Source of the DNA: Aphrophora alni
Lineage: Eukaryota > Arthropoda > Insecta > Hemiptera > Aphrophoridae
Length of the DNA stretch: 64,000 nucleotides
Direction: 5' to 3'
NCBI GenBank assembly: GCA_963513935.1
Contig: OY740769.1
Span: 70,883,712 to 70,947,711, forward strand
The position numbers were made by a program, and so were the translations under genes. Of this stretch, positions 1 through 12,046 are shown piece by piece. Position 1 is the stretch's first letter. Each line of letters begins with the position of its first letter. The notes beneath the pieces were generated by a model, which saw nothing but the letters and a program-made list of their open reading frames with translations, was not told the origin of the DNA and made no database searches.

Positions 1-1299
1 ACTTCTAGAAAATTACTCATAAAAATGAGTTAATTAGGCTTATTTATTTTAAGTATTTTAAAATTATTTTATCTCAACAAAATTATTCTTTTCAGTAGGC
101 ATCGTTAAATTTTTTATTAACAGCAAAGTAATTATAAAAAGAAAATATCAAAATCATTAAATTTATAACTAATACATCAAACAACAATTAATCTAAAATG
201 GTTTTACAATATTTAATTTTGGGTGTTTTTTAACACCTATTACCAGTCCTATATTGTAGGAAAGATTGTTCATTGCAGTTCGCTGATGTGTTAGTTTCCT
301 GATGATAACTCCGTCACTGTTTTCATAATGTTCAAAATGAAAACTTGTCTGTCTCTCGAAATCACCTTTCAACAACACTCCCAACAACGGTCTTTGTTAA
401 TATTACTCATTTTCACTTTTTTGAAAGCGTCTCTTTCAGCACAAGCACATTGTTCCGATTACTACTGAAAATTATGTCCATTTACTTTGAACGTTGTCTC
501 TAGGCTCAAAAATACGTCCGATCACCTCAGACGCCATCTCCAGACTCTTAAACATTAAATTACATTGTTCATAAGTTCAAAAAATCACTCAAAGACAAAT
601 TTCATTGTCCTCCAAATGTTTCTTCCACTAATCAAACACACGTCCGATCACTATGGACTCTCTCCCGACTAAAAATTAACCTTGAGCTTGCACGCTTACC
701 ATCCTAGTACAGGGTTCACCTTTCAAGTTCCACGGACATTGTCCAAATCATTCTTGGCTGGTAACACACACTCTCGCTTTTACATACACAAAATTTCACT
801 CCAATACTCATTCTATCTTAAAACTAAACATTATTTATTTTTAATACATATTTAATTATGTAATAATAATTACATTTAAATCTATTTTAATTTCTCTTTC
901 CCTTATTTCAAATGTTATTTACAGACGTCAACTTGACTTACGTCATCTTTCTTTCAACCAATCATAAAAATTCCTTTTCAGCAATTCAGCTGATATTTTA
1001 GTACCAAAGCAAAATTCAAAAATTGAGTATTACAAAATTTCCCCTCCATGTGCATGGGAAAGCTGTTCACATTGTTTTTCTGCTGATTCTAGCTGATGAA
1101 AATATGTGATATTTGATTATATTGTAACCATATCCCACCACACAAATGTTTGATTATTATATTTTTGTTACAGCCTCATTTCAGAGAACAATGTTTCTGT
1201 CTTTATGCAACTTTTTGTAATCAATAACAAAAACAATTAAAATATTATTTTTTTATATTGATTTTAGAATTTAACTGAATTAAACATTTGGTAGTTGGC
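1..1299. other. Non-coding stretch, no gene seen
   Basis: AT-rich sequence with no exon or transposon that I recognise. It lies upstream of the first visible PAXBP1 exon, so it is either intron or 5' flank. Short open frames here have no family features. Confidence 0.5.
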
Positions 1300-1366
1300 A
1301 AAAAAACGGCTGTCCGGATTAAGCGAAGTCCGGGCTAACGGGGTCCGGATGAGTGGGGTCCTACTG
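1300..1366. mobile_element. Single terminus of a pogo/Tigger-like element
   Basis: The sequence ends in GTCCTACTG followed by TA, so read from the other strand it begins CAGTAGGACCCC. Subterminal repeats of the CCGG(A) type follow inward (CATCCGG, GTCCGG). This matches the layout of the complete TA-flanked elements elsewhere in the window. No partner terminus was found to the left, so this is probably a solo or truncated end. The inner boundary is approximate. Confidence 0.5.
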
Positions 1367-1368
1367 TA

Positions 1369-3979
1369 TTATTTTTCGTGAAATTAGCCGATACTACGAC
1401 CAAAAAAATACCTCAACAAATTCTGAAATACTTGGTGATCATTGATGTTGTCAACCACTAAAAACAATTTAAAGTATTAAAATTATTTTCTTTAATAAAG
1501 TGAGTAAGTTTAACAAATTAACTTGTTTAATTTGTTTTAACAAATTATTTCAGTTTGTTTTATTTTTTAAAATTTTTTTGTAGTACAGAACCCATAACAG
1601 AATTACCAATTATTCCTGATAACGATCCTTTAAGACCAATATCGCCGATTTTGATACTATAAGGTAGGGGGGGGGGGGGTGGTAGTAAGAAAAGGCATTG
1701 TGGCGTGACTAGAGAAGGGAGAGGTTCCGATACTAGGAGGTAGGTAATATAGAATGACACTGTGGAGGGGGTGAGGAAAGGAGAAGAAGCTTTGAAAAAC
1801 AAATGATGAAATTGTTCCTTTCATTTACATTGGACAAATTGGCATGTATTTATGATATGAATTTTGATCTACACTATATGAATATTATAATAGGTGATAG
1901 ATTTTTTGCTTCAAAACAACAAGGAAAAAAATTGTAATACATGTTATATTAGCATGTATGGAGTTATGACCATGACTGTCTTCCAATAATAAGATTAGTT
2001 TTGTACCATATGACTGCTGCTTATGTGTTGTAAGCTTTTCTTTTCTTTTTTTTTTATTCCTTATTGATTCGCGATTGGCAATGTTTATTAACTTGGGTTA
2101 AACTATTGTTAGAAATATCTTGACAGTTAAAATCATAAAATTCTTCATTTAGCAACACACTAAATCTATTGCATACAGGAAAACTCACACTACTCTGCAT
2201 TGGTAAACTTTAGTCTATTTTTTTGTTTTGCCATCTTACATTTCTACTCACTATGAGATTCAAAACGATTTTCTAATTTAAAAATTTGTTCCTATTTATT
2301 TATCCGTTTCAAAGCCATGTGTGTGTTTTGACTTCTCAAGTCCTTATTTCTTCATTCTGTACTGATAAAAGTTTATTAAGAGATTATATCATCCTAAGAA
2401 TATTTCCACTGTCCATCTCTTGATTATAATCAAAAGATATCTGATTTAAAACAGGTGTCTCATTTACATTTACATCCCTCCAGAATGGCAAGCTAGACAC
2501 AGATAGACATTTGCACTTCTTACTACAAGATCTTTAGTAAATCCTTGACATCTCATTGACAAATTAGACCATTTTTTGGCAATTATAGCACAGAATGCCA
2601 GAACTTTTTATTTCTTTAGAACCCTCGACACTTAAGTGTTTTGATTTGTTATAGGAGACATTATTTATATTAAAGTATAAGTTAGCTAAGATTAAGTACT
2701 AATGAGAAAAGGAAATGTTCATAGTACATAAAGATATACTGTTTATGTCCTTAATATTTTTGTAAAAGGTTCATGAAAGACAAAAAAAAAACAAAACATT
2801 AATAATAATGATAAATTCATCATTTGTTCTCAACAATAAGTTAAAATTAATTTATTTGTCACATATAGTTTACTGATATAATTAATTTCCAAAAGAAACA
2901 ATATTTATTTATCAATGTCAGGTCCACACAATAGTTGTTTGTTGTGTACTTTTCACAACAGTTGTACAAAGTTATGTAATCAAAATTAAACTCCAATCTG
3001 TAGTATAAAGTCCAATAAATTTCAAATCTTAAAATGACTTCAACACAACACAATTTACACTTTTACATATAGATTTATACATAAATCAAGGAACTATGTT
3101 TATGTTGATGTGGCTAAAACTTCACCGATCAAACACAAATAATTTTTATTTCAAACGGTTTTTTAAACTAGTTTTAAACAGTAGCAATTGTGGAACCCAA
3201 ATCATGAACAATAAACCAGTACTGCCAGCACTACACTCTCTTATATATTATAATAATATAAACTGAATTATAACTATGATAATAACTGACTACAAATATC
3301 AAATAATTGTTTCACCTATATTCTTGAGGAAGAATAAATTAATTTTTAGTAACCTTTATCTTTAAATCTCAAAAAAATACTTATAAAATATGATGGGTGA
3401 AACTTGTTACCCACACGACCACTTACAAAACTATATGGTCGCATGGTTGACCTGTGTTACCCCAAACGCATAGTTGCAGATACAATTTTATGTGTACAAA
3501 ATAATCACTGAACTTATCTAAAAGTTTAGTTCAATAACCTCAAATATATAATTGAGGATTACATAAAGTTTCAAGATGATTAGGTAATATTTTTTCCAAC
3601 AAATAAATATAAAAAACGTAAATATGTCACTCTCACAACCAACATATTGTTAATAATTTATATTATTGAGTGTCTAATTAAAATCTGTTAGCTACTATCT
3701 TTTATTCAAACATTAAAAAAATATATGATTTTTTAATTTCATTGTCTGATACTTTCCATTTATATGAGAAAGCAAAATTGAAAGTGTTTTGTGATAGTAA
3801 GAAGTTGACAAAAATACAACAAACACATTTAAGGCCAACTAGTTTCTCCCCATCTTGTTATTAGGCTAGATGCATTGGACTGTTGTCTTTCTATTTTTAG
3901 CCTTCTTTGAGTTATATTAGACCTGTTGCTTGTTTGGAATACCTATCTAATCAAGTATAAAATTAAAACAATATTAAAA
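1369..3979. other. Non-coding stretch, no gene seen
   Basis: AT-rich. It contains a run of 13 G at about 1667-1679, beside text (TTAAGACC, CGATAC) that recurs near 7440-7500, so a degraded hAT-type MITE is possible. I recognise nothing else. Confidence 0.4.
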
Positions 3980-3981
3980 TA

Positions 3982-6229
3982 CAGTAAAACTTTGCTTATC
4001 CGAAATAATAGGGGCAAATAATAAGTTGTTTAGGATAATCAACTTTTTCGGTTAAGCAATAGTTATGGAGTTTGAATCTGTTTTTGGTTAAACAAAATGA
4101 CGTATACTTTATTTAGAATTAAAAAGCTTTATTAAATATTTTATGACTAATTTTTTTTACATTATTATAGAGCTATACATAATTACAGTTCATCTTGGAT
4201 GACTTAAAATAATCAAAAATAGATTTTTGTGTTTGTCCGGTGCAACGTTTCAGAGCAGCTTTATTTCTCCACCTCTTCATTAATAACACATCAGTGGGAG
4301 TAGCGTCAGCTGATAGCTCCACCAATCGAAGAGCAACCTAAAACAATAATTAAGGCAACCTAAAACAATGCTTCTTACTCAACTTACTGGTGTAACAAGA
4401 AATCCAAATCAAAAACTTTAAACCAGATACTGTTCATTGTCTAATTGTATACATACAGTACTCGTAAAAATTAAAATTAGAGGATTGAAATGTGTTGATA
4501 AAAGTTTAACGAAAATCTTAACTCAAGTGCATGCGTCATCAGCTGTTACTCGCCTGAGGGTCATCATGATTTGTCTCCGAATCCATGTCGTCTACTTCCT
4601 AAGGCGCTGCCGGCTCCTTGACTAAATTCACAATTTCTTGATCTGTCAGCTTTTTCTTCAATACTTCCACTTTATTTAGTAGCTCTGACAAGTTCTCGAA
4701 ATCCTCGTCGTCCCATTTATCAGTTGAAGTTAAGAGGCCATCAAACAGCTTGTTCCATGCTTTTTTTCAGTGTGCTAGGTGTAACGTTATCCCAGGCTTG
4801 AGCATACTAATACACAACTTCTTCCATTGTCACAGATTTTAAACACTCTATAGGAGTTTTATTTCCGTTTTCACTTGTGTAAAATGTGTCTCAACAAGAA
4901 ACCTCTAGTGATGCTTAAAAGTCTCAATGACGCCCAGGTCCATTGGTTGGATCAGACTTGTGTCATGTTTGATGGAAGAAATTGGACTTTAATTTCACCA
5001 TCTTTTAAAACTCTTGGGTGGCATGGGGTGTTGTCCAATATTAAAATAGCTTTGTGTGGTAGCTTTTTCCCAGTCAAAAATTGTTTTACTTTTGGAACGA
5101 ATTGTTTGTAAAACCAATGTTCAAACAATTCTGACGACATAACAAACAATTTTCTGAGCTCGATAACAAACTGGTATTGCGTTAGGAGCAATGTTTTTCA
5201 GAGCTTTAGGCTTCTCAGATTTCCCTATACACATTACAGGAAGTCTAAATGAGCCAGTTGCATTCGCTGCTGTAAGAATGGTGATTCTCTGTTTATGCAT
5301 TTTATGTCCCGGAGCAAATTTTTCTTTGATACAGGGTAAAGATGTTTTTCGATTTACGTGTAGCCATAAATTATATCTTCCAATTCTGTCTTGAACACAT
5401 TTACTGCTCCATGATCAGCTGACATTTTCTCTCCACATAAATTTAGTTGCCGTATTCTGTAGCGGTTTTTAAACCTATTAACCCATCCCCACTGCATGTG
5501 ACACAGTTTCTTCCATCTTCACCTAAAATTTCAGCAAAGATTTTATCTTTTTCTTGAAGTACTGGGCTAGATAAAGACACCCCTTTTTCTCTTTGCTGAG
5601 TAAACCATAAAACCAAATCGTCATTGACTTTTTCAAAATCTGAAGTTTTTATAGTTTTACGATTTGGGATTTTAGTACAATGTATAGTAAGTTTTTCTTT
5701 ATTCTTAATCCAATCACTCACAATTGAAACACCATCATTGTAGTCTGCTGCCATACACAATGCTTTTACAAAGAACAGTTATCAACGTGTGTAATAGCTT
5801 CAAGTTTGTTAGTAATGTTAATAACAATGTGTTTCCTTTTACCAGCCATTGTTATGAAATACAAAAATAAAAATTCTCTCACACGTTACTTTACCACAAT
5901 TCCACAAATCTAAGAATTAAAGACACATCGGAAACATATCCAAACTAAAACAGTTTTACATGACTAAAAACTAAAACTTACTACAAATAAAATAAAACTG
6001 TAAGTAACTATACTTTCATTAGCGTCGCAACTTTCCCTCTAACATTGAAGAGCACAACTGAACTGAAATAGTGCGGTGGGGGGAAGGGAGGGGCTTCCGT
6101 CTTCCAGGAAAGGCAATGACTTGTTAAACAATGCTGTGCTCACCTATTCGTCTTATATGCTGCTCATTTTAAAACCCGGTTCACTCAGCTTTCGGATAAG
6201 TGAAATTCGGTTCAACAGGGTTTTTACTG
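3982..6229 (-). mobile_element. Tigger/pogo-like DNA transposon, full length but dead
   Basis: A 2,248-bp element bounded by TA dinucleotides (3980-3981 and 6230-6231). The left terminus starts CAGTAAAACTTTGCTTATCC and the right one, read inward, starts CAGTAAAAACCC. Both have a CTTATCCGAAA-type subterminal motif. TA target sites and CAGT-type termini are known for the pogo/Tigger branch of the Tc1/mariner superfamily. It carries one broken transposase gene on the minus strand and sits upstream of the first visible PAXBP1 exon. Confidence 0.85.
4539..5849 (-). pseudogene. Tigger/jerky-type transposase, disrupted
   Basis: In life this cut-and-paste DDE transposase would bind the element ends and move the element in the nucleus. 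From the N-terminus: a start MAGKRKHIV with a psq-type helix-turn-helix start (near 5849-5770); a CENP-B-type DNA-binding part (5443-5760, with SIVSDWIKNKEKL and DDLVLWFTQQREKG); the catalytic core with KMHKQRITILTAANATG (near 5300), ELFEHWFYKQFVPKV, ILILDNTPCHP (second Asp, near 5050) and FLPSNMT followed after a frameshift by LIQPMD (third acidic residue, near 4940); and an acidic tail ending near 4541. Reading it needs several frame changes and passes stop codons, for example after the N-terminal start, in the CENP-B to core joint, and at FLPSNMT. It is therefore a dead copy. The family is secure; exact ends of each fragment are approximate. Confidence 0.85.
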
Positions 6230-6735
6230 TATGTTCTTTCATCTATAAAATAAAATAATTATTTTTACATCAGTCAGTTGATTTTAATATGAAGTTTGAC
6301 ATTTGATCAACTTTGTGTTTGTTCTAATAAAATTAATATAAAAACATTAAAAATGGCAACGAGTATATTAATCCAATTTTATTTTTTTAAAGGAAGCTAT
6401 GGTTTAGTGTTTGTTTTCATTATATAATGTTAAAAGGGGTCTCTATTTCTTGTTTATAACTGATATGTCTTCTCACGTCTCTAGAACACTTCTCTCTCTT
6501 CCTCCTTGGCTCCTGTTATTATTCTTACTCTTACAAGATACAATCTTTATTTTTATTTAGTTCCTTCCAAAACTAGTCTATTATTAAAATCTATAAAAAA
6601 ACAATTATTGATAAATTATTTGATTTAAAATGTTTTTATGAAGATAGGTTATGTGTACCAGTTTTTAGGGATTCGATATTTACAGGTTAAACATGATTAT
6701 CATTGGAATTAGATTCTCTCATATCTCAATCTTAA

Positions 6736-7316
6736 CCTGTTCAGGAATACTGACGGCTATAACCGTCTAGCCTATTAGGACCTATAGCAGTAGACCAAAG
6801 TATCACTGATGGACCACAGGGAGTAAAGATACATTTTTTCATTTTTTTCTTTCAAAATTTATTGAAACACTAAACAATACTAAAATAATACATTTTTACT
6901 ATTTATAAGTAAACAAATTAAACAGTAGGCCTATACTACAGTATGTTAGAACTTTTCTAATGTATGAAAATGCTCGAATGCACGGATATATGCAAAGAGC
7001 TATTAACACTTTAGAACACTTGTATGCAGTTTCTTTTCTGCGGCCTCTTCTCCCAATGCAACATGAGTTTCAAATGCGCCAAAATTTCACTACATATTAG
7101 GCCGCTAGGAAGTATCGCCGTACAGTAAAGGTTACTAGGAACGTTCCACATTCACATTAGCATATAGAAACGCTGCTAGAAAGCTTAAGCACTCATAATA
7201 TTGTTAATGTAAACTAGCCTGTTCTGAACGGTTAAAGCCGTCAGTACTCTATTGGGCTCAAACAGCTATAACCGTCGGTACTCTTTTGGGATCATTTTAA
7301 GCTACTCTTCAACAGG
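6736..7316. mobile_element. TTAA-flanked nonautonomous element (piggyBac-like MITE)
   Basis: A 581-bp non-coding element between TTAA at 6732-6735 and TTAA at 7317-7320. The ends start CCTGTTCAGG and, read inward from the right, CCTGTTGAAG. Near both ends there is an inverted motif of the form TACTGACGGCTATAACCGT, present once on the left and twice on the right (about 7232-7285). TTAA duplication is typical of piggyBac elements. No transposase is encoded, so it would depend on one supplied elsewhere. Confidence 0.65.
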
Positions 7317-7320
7317 TTAA

Positions 7321-8625
7321 TATGAGTAGTAAGGGAAGGAAAGGGGTGGGAAGAATTTAGTATTGGGTTTTTTATCCAATGAATGTAGGGAATTAACTAA
7401 TCACAAAAATAATTAATATGTGCAGAAAGGTGGACTAGGGGGGGGGGGGAGTATCTCGACAATCAGTTTTTTAAGACCAGAACTTTTTGTACCGATACTA
7501 TTAGAATCTAAACTGCTTAACTGCTTAGATGTCGGGTTACAAGTTTGCATCAGAATTCGATAATTTCATTGGTTTTACTCATTATGTAGCCTATATGGCT
7601 AAAGAAATTAAACCAAACTTAAATTCTATCAATTTGATAAAGAAATTAATTAGTTTGCTGGAAAAAGGAAGGGGGCAGTATCAGTATTAGTATTTTTTGT
7701 TTTGATGCTATTGGAATCCGATACCACAATATCAGGTATCGGCTCAATCCTAATTTTTTATTTCAAGTGTCTCTTTATGTATTAACTACACAATCATGAT
7801 TGACTGATTGACATTTCTAGGTAAGTATATTATTCTCTTATTCCTCCTAATAATCAACCCAAATGTTTGAAGTGGGTTATAAGAAAACTAACATAAATGG
7901 TTTTTTAATTAAATTTGATGAGTTGCTTGAAATTTTATATACTTCACAGGTTTTTTTTTATCATTTTGACCTCTTTTCTAGTTTTGATCTATCTCCAAAC
8001 TTTAATTTTCAAATATATTGTACGATTTTAATTTGGGATTTACACACTTGACATTTTATAGTTTGTATAGATATGTTACTCCACATTATAAAGCCACTAG
8101 ATTTATTTTTAAAATAGTATTTATTGTGCTTATTTATTAATTTTTATTTTCATTTGAAAGTATTTTTATTTAGTAAATTGTTCAACGTTTATTTTTTAAT
8201 ATCTAATTTTGGAGGAATAATTTTTAAACACTAGGTTTTATTGAAAATGTACATGTGCAACGTAAATGTAGAGGTGATGGAAAATTTCATTCTTCAATTG
8301 TTTTGGATCTAAATTTCATGATAGACTTAGCAACAGGTCTTATGTTATTTCAGAATTCAATAACGAACAAAAGCATTAGCCATTTTTGTCCTTAAGCTAT
8401 TTTTGTCCTACAAAGAAATTATATTATATACTCTTTGTTTATGGTGTCTAAAATAAAGGAATCCACGTATAAAGAATAAAGAAATCTTTTTAAAAGTTTT
8501 CATTCAAAGCACTAATTATGTTTAAAGGAATCAATGATATAAGGCACCAGCCCTAATTAAATTTGTTCAATATGTTAAATAATTTATTTTGGATGAAATT
8601 AATTAATACATGTTGATTGTCTTAG
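7321..8625. other. Non-coding stretch before the first visible exon
   Basis: Contains a 12-G run near 7438-7449 followed by text with ACCGATACTATT and, near 7720, GGAATCCGATACC and GGTATCGG. These inverted GATACC motifs suggest a degraded hAT-like MITE, but no clean ends were found. The right end is the polypyrimidine/AG acceptor of the exon at 8626. No gene is seen. Confidence 0.4.
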
Positions 8626-8815
8626 GTTGGGAGATTTAAAAGAAGTTAATCGGAGGCATACTTTGGACCAAAATGAAAGGATTGCAGAGTTGAATTCACT
8701 ACGTGATGAGTCAAGACGACTGAAGGATGAAGCGCCTGGTTTAGCAGAGCGGTTTCGCTTCTACCAAGATTTGCGTGGGTATGTCACAGACTTGGTAGAG
8801 TGTCTAGACGAGAAG
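8626..8815 (+). CDS. PAXBP1: PAXBP1/GCFC1 homologue, internal exon (first in window)
   Basis: Encodes 63 residues beginning LGDLKEVNRRHTLDQNERI and ending YVTDLVECLDEK. The heptad-like charged stretch (RDESRRLKDEAPGLAERFRF) fits the coiled coil that precedes the GCFC domain in the PAXBP1/GCFC family. FYQDLRGYVTDLVECLDEK is the segment I recognise best. The acceptor is CTTAG at 8621-8625 and the donor AAG|GTGGGT. The exon enters in phase 1 (one base completes the previous codon) and leaves in phase 0. PAXBP1 is a nuclear protein known in vertebrates as an adaptor for PAX3/PAX7; a related GCFC domain occurs in the splicing factor TFIP11. The function here is inferred from homology. An open frame runs on into the intron, but it lacks family sequence there. 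Confidence 0.85.
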
Positions 8816-9172
8816 GTGGGTGCCTTGCTAATGTGTCTTCCTGGGGGGCAGTCCAAAGATATCAGACACCCAACCATTCTATTTGCAATTCTTTGATGTG
8901 ACATCCTTTATTTTTTTTACATTTGGAAGCTTTGTTTTTGTCAAGATGAAGTTTATGGACATTAAAGTATTTATACAAGTGATGTAAATATAAGAATATT
9001 TCAAAAGACAAACTAGTTCGTAGTGTTTGGAAGATTTCACAATATTTACAGTTTTTTTTTTTTTTTTTTGTTATATTAACAACAAATCCTTTAATAATAA
9101 TTTTAAAAAATATATTTTTTTAATATAAGCCGAATATTAGCTCATCCCATGAGTGTAATAAAGTGTTTATTA

Positions 9173-10129
9173 GGGGTGGTCATCTCTGACCGAAAATAAT
9201 GGTTATATTTTCTTCTTTGACCAAAACTTTGTAACCGAATTCTTCTCAGACCGAAACAGCTGTTTTAAAAAAATTGTCATTTTCAACAGAGTCTTCTGTG
9301 ACCAAATTCTTCTCTGACCTAAAACTCGTCACTGCTTTCTTTTCTGAGTGAAAGAGATGTGAATGTTTGTCTTCTCTGACCAAAACAGCTGTTTCATTTT
9401 TGAAATCATCTTCTTCAGCCTAATCTTCTGTGACCGAAATCTTCTGTGATCAAAATTAGCTTTCTTCTCTGACTGAAATTGCTGTTTTATTTTTTAAATT
9501 GTCTTTTTCAACTAAATCTTCTGTGACCAAAAATTTGTCACTGTTTGCTTCTCTGACCAAAAATTGTTACGGCTTTCTTCTCTGACTGAAAAAACTCCTC
9601 CGTGTAAAGCCAGCAAATGTAATGAAGGCATGTGTTATTTAATTGTTATTCAATAATTTATTATTTTTTTTAATTGCCATTATTCCAAGCTCTCTATTTA
9701 GACAACTTTTAGGCAAATTAATGGAAACATAATTGATTTAACATTTAGATTAGGTTAGGTTTTATCAATTGTGTATCCGTTGAACAAAAGTTTTCTAAGG
9801 TGAGACCATGTGATTTTGCCAATTAAACATACTCATATAAATGATACGCCCCTTCAAATCCAATCACCACCAGCACGCTTTATAATGAATCGTCTTCTCT
9901 GACTGAAAGTTTAAACTCGTTTTCTTTTGTGACCGAATCCTCTGTCACCAAAAAACAATAACATTTTCTTCTGTGACCAAATCTTCTCTGACCGAATTCT
10001 TCTTTGACCGAAATATTAATTTTCGGTTAGAGATGACTGAGCGTCTTCTTTGACTGAAACATTTCTTTAACGTATTTTTGGTCAGAGAAGAATTCGGTCA
10101 AAGAATATTCGGTCACAGAAAGCCGCACC
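9173..10129. mobile_element. hAT-type nonautonomous element with about 20 subterminal repeats
   Basis: A 957-bp non-coding element. The left end reads GGGGTGGTCATCTCTGACC; the right end, read inward, reads GGTGCGGCTTTCTGTGACC. Flanks GTTTATTA (9165-9172) and GTTTATTG (10130-10137) match at 7 of 8 positions, as expected for an 8-bp hAT target duplication. The inside is crowded with variants of TTCTTCTSTGACCRAAA: about 10 copies at 9187-9600, about 8 at 9890-10065, and inverted copies at 10078-10120. Such clustered subterminal motifs are usually transposase binding sites. No protein is encoded. It lies in the 7.2 kb PAXBP1 intron. Confidence 0.65.
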
Positions 10130-10137
10130 GTTTATTG

Positions 10138-11278
10138 AAAAGCCACCTTCTTGTAAATTGGGAAGAGTTTGGACAGTTTTTTGTCAAATTTGTTAGAGTC
10201 GAGAGTTGGGATGGATTGAGATAAGTTTCAAAATCATGTCATGATAATTGTGGGTACTAGCCGTAAGATCAAACTACCAAATTCTGTTTATTTTTTATTA
10301 TCTCAAACGATTTTGATTATATTCTCTTAAGGCTGAAAAGATAACTTATTTGTCACTATCTCCAACAAATTCTAACTCCGAAATTTTTGTTTTAAAACTA
10401 TTAATTCAAGCAGTTTTAATTAAATGTTGGTGAAATATGAAGAAGACTCACATAAACTAATATACCACGCCACAAATAAAAGAAAATAATTATTTACTAT
10501 TATTTTTTTAAATTTTCTAATTCTTCTTTTTTATTCATAACTCTAGAGTAACTTTTATTTAGACAAATACAAGTTCCTGTTTTTCTTTTCTTGTTCAAAT
10601 GTATTTCTTGCTTCCTAAAAAAATATAGATTTTGCTATAACTGTATGTAATCATATTCTCACTTACTATAATTGAAAAATTGGTTTTGTTTTGACAATTT
10701 AAAACAAATTCCAATCAACAATCCAATCAACAAAATTGTGATGATGAATGTGTGTTTTATTTGACAACAGTAATTGTGAACACTACTTTAGTTAGTAATT
10801 ACTGTATCACACTTACAGTGAACAATGTTTTCTGTATTTATTTCATTTCACTGCATTACACATGATTGGATAACATTGAGACATTTGCAGATAGGCAGCT
10901 TGTCCTCAAATAACACATAATTACAATAGGTACTATAATCAATATTCATTTAACATTACATGACTTTAGAATAAAATTAGTCACAATAGATCACATCAGT
11001 CCATTAATTGTTTCTACAATTTTTTTTATGTCTGTTCAAGAAATAAATATTAAATATCATTAAAAATACTCCATATAGATGAGTACATTGCATTCACACA
11101 ATTAACAATACCAAACAAAAGGAATAAACATAACAGTAACAAATATATACATGATTGATAATTTCTCAGATTTTACTTATAAAATACACTATACACTATA
11201 AAAGATCCTATCATTTGTGTTATATGTTTTCTCCAGCAACAGTTGCTTCAGTTTTTTTGAATAGTGATATTTCTAGTA
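10138..11278. other. Intron sequence, nothing recognised
   Basis: AT-rich sequence of the PAXBP1 intron 8816-15997, with no exon or transposon end that I recognise. Confidence 0.5.
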
Positions 11279-11383
11279 CAGTAGAGTCCCGCAAACTCAG
11301 CGTAATGTGGACCGGAAGTCTGCCGAGTTTGTGAAATGCTGGGTTATCGGGAATAAGGGCAAAAAATAAATTGTAATTTAAAC

Positions 11384-11618
11384 CCAAAGTGGCGGTTATA
11401 TCAAAAGACTTTGTCGAAAGCGGTATCCTATTGTCGGCAGTGTAAAAACACCGCGGCACCAAAGCGGCGGCGATATCAAACGACTTTGTCGATAGCGGTA
11501 TCCCATTGTCGGCGACGTAAAAACACCGCGGCACCAAAGCGGCGGCGATATCAAACGACTTTTTTGATAGCGGTATCCCATTGTCGGCGGCATAATAACA
11601 CCGCGGCATTGGCACCCG
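11384..11618. repeat. GC-rich 75-bp tandem repeat inside a pogo-type MITE
   Basis: Three units start at 11420, 11495 and 11570 (exact 75-bp spacing), preceded by a partial diverged unit. Each unit contains GCGGTATCCCATTGTCGGC, then ACACCGCGGCACC and AAAGCGGCGGCGATATCAAA. The array is strikingly GC-rich and CpG-rich compared with the surrounding AT-rich intron. Open frames run through it on both strands, but only because the units lack stops; I do not regard them as genes. Confidence 0.85.
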
Positions 11619-11760
11619 TCGATATAGCAGACATACACCTGCAAAAACGTTTGATGGGCCGCTTTTTTTCCACGAATCAATTTAGTATGCATTATGGAAA
11701 ATATAACATTTCTTTTCAGTTTTCTTTGACAGGTACGCACAGTATATACAGTAAATAAAA

Positions 11761-11928
11761 ATGAGCGAGTTACGAAAACGGAAGCATGTGTTGGTTTCGT
11801 TTGAGACACGGTTAAATGTGTTAAAAAGACTTGACAGAGGGGAATCTGTAAAAAAGCTTTGTGACGAGTTTAACGTGGGAAAAGTACCATCAACGATTCG
11901 AGCGATCGAAGTTAATGCCCGCTTTGGG
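11761..11928 (+). pseudogene. N-terminal fragment of a pogo/Tigger transposase (HTH only)
   Basis: Begins MSELRKRKHVLVSFETRLN and continues through LDRGESVKKLCDEFNVGKV to about residue 56. The pattern of basic start, then a helix with ETRL, then a second helix with ESVKKLCDEFNVG, is the psq-type helix-turn-helix of Tigger/jerky transposases. After it the element jumps straight to its 3' terminus, so the CENP-B-like and DDE domains are missing. The frame itself is open. It could at most make a DNA-binding fragment that recognises the element ends; whether it is expressed is unknown. Confidence 0.75.
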
Positions 11929-12046
11929 ATCTGCCGAACTTTTACGGACATCGCTGTTTTTAGAAATATATTTTTTTCCCGTCGGGGTCGCCGAGTAATC
12001 CGGACTGCCGGGTTATCGAGTGCCGAGTTTGCGAGACTCTACTGTA

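Larger units (their letters stand above)
11279..12044 (+). mobile_element. Pogo/Tigger-type deletion derivative with internal 75-bp repeats
   Basis: A 766-bp element between TA at 11277-11278 and TA at 12045-12046. The left end starts CAGTAGAGTCCCGCAAACTC; the right end, read inward, starts CAGTAGAGTCTCGCAAACTC, so the terminal repeat is almost perfect over 20 bp. It keeps only the start of the transposase gene (helix-turn-helix) and a GC-rich tandem array, and it has lost the catalytic domain. A relative with the same content lies at 19352-20145. Confidence 0.85.

Noticed and set aside
193..387. 64-codon minus-strand frame
   Set aside because: Length is within chance expectation and no motif is recognisable.
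1037..1050. Polypurine tract (minus strand GGAGGGGAAA) suggesting a solo LTR at 190-1045
   Set aside because: No second LTR, no TG...CA limits and no homology to the similar tract at 26270 could be shown.
11220..11809. Overlapping open frames on both strands with internal protein repeats
   Set aside because: They arise from the stop-poor 75-bp GC-rich tandem repeat.
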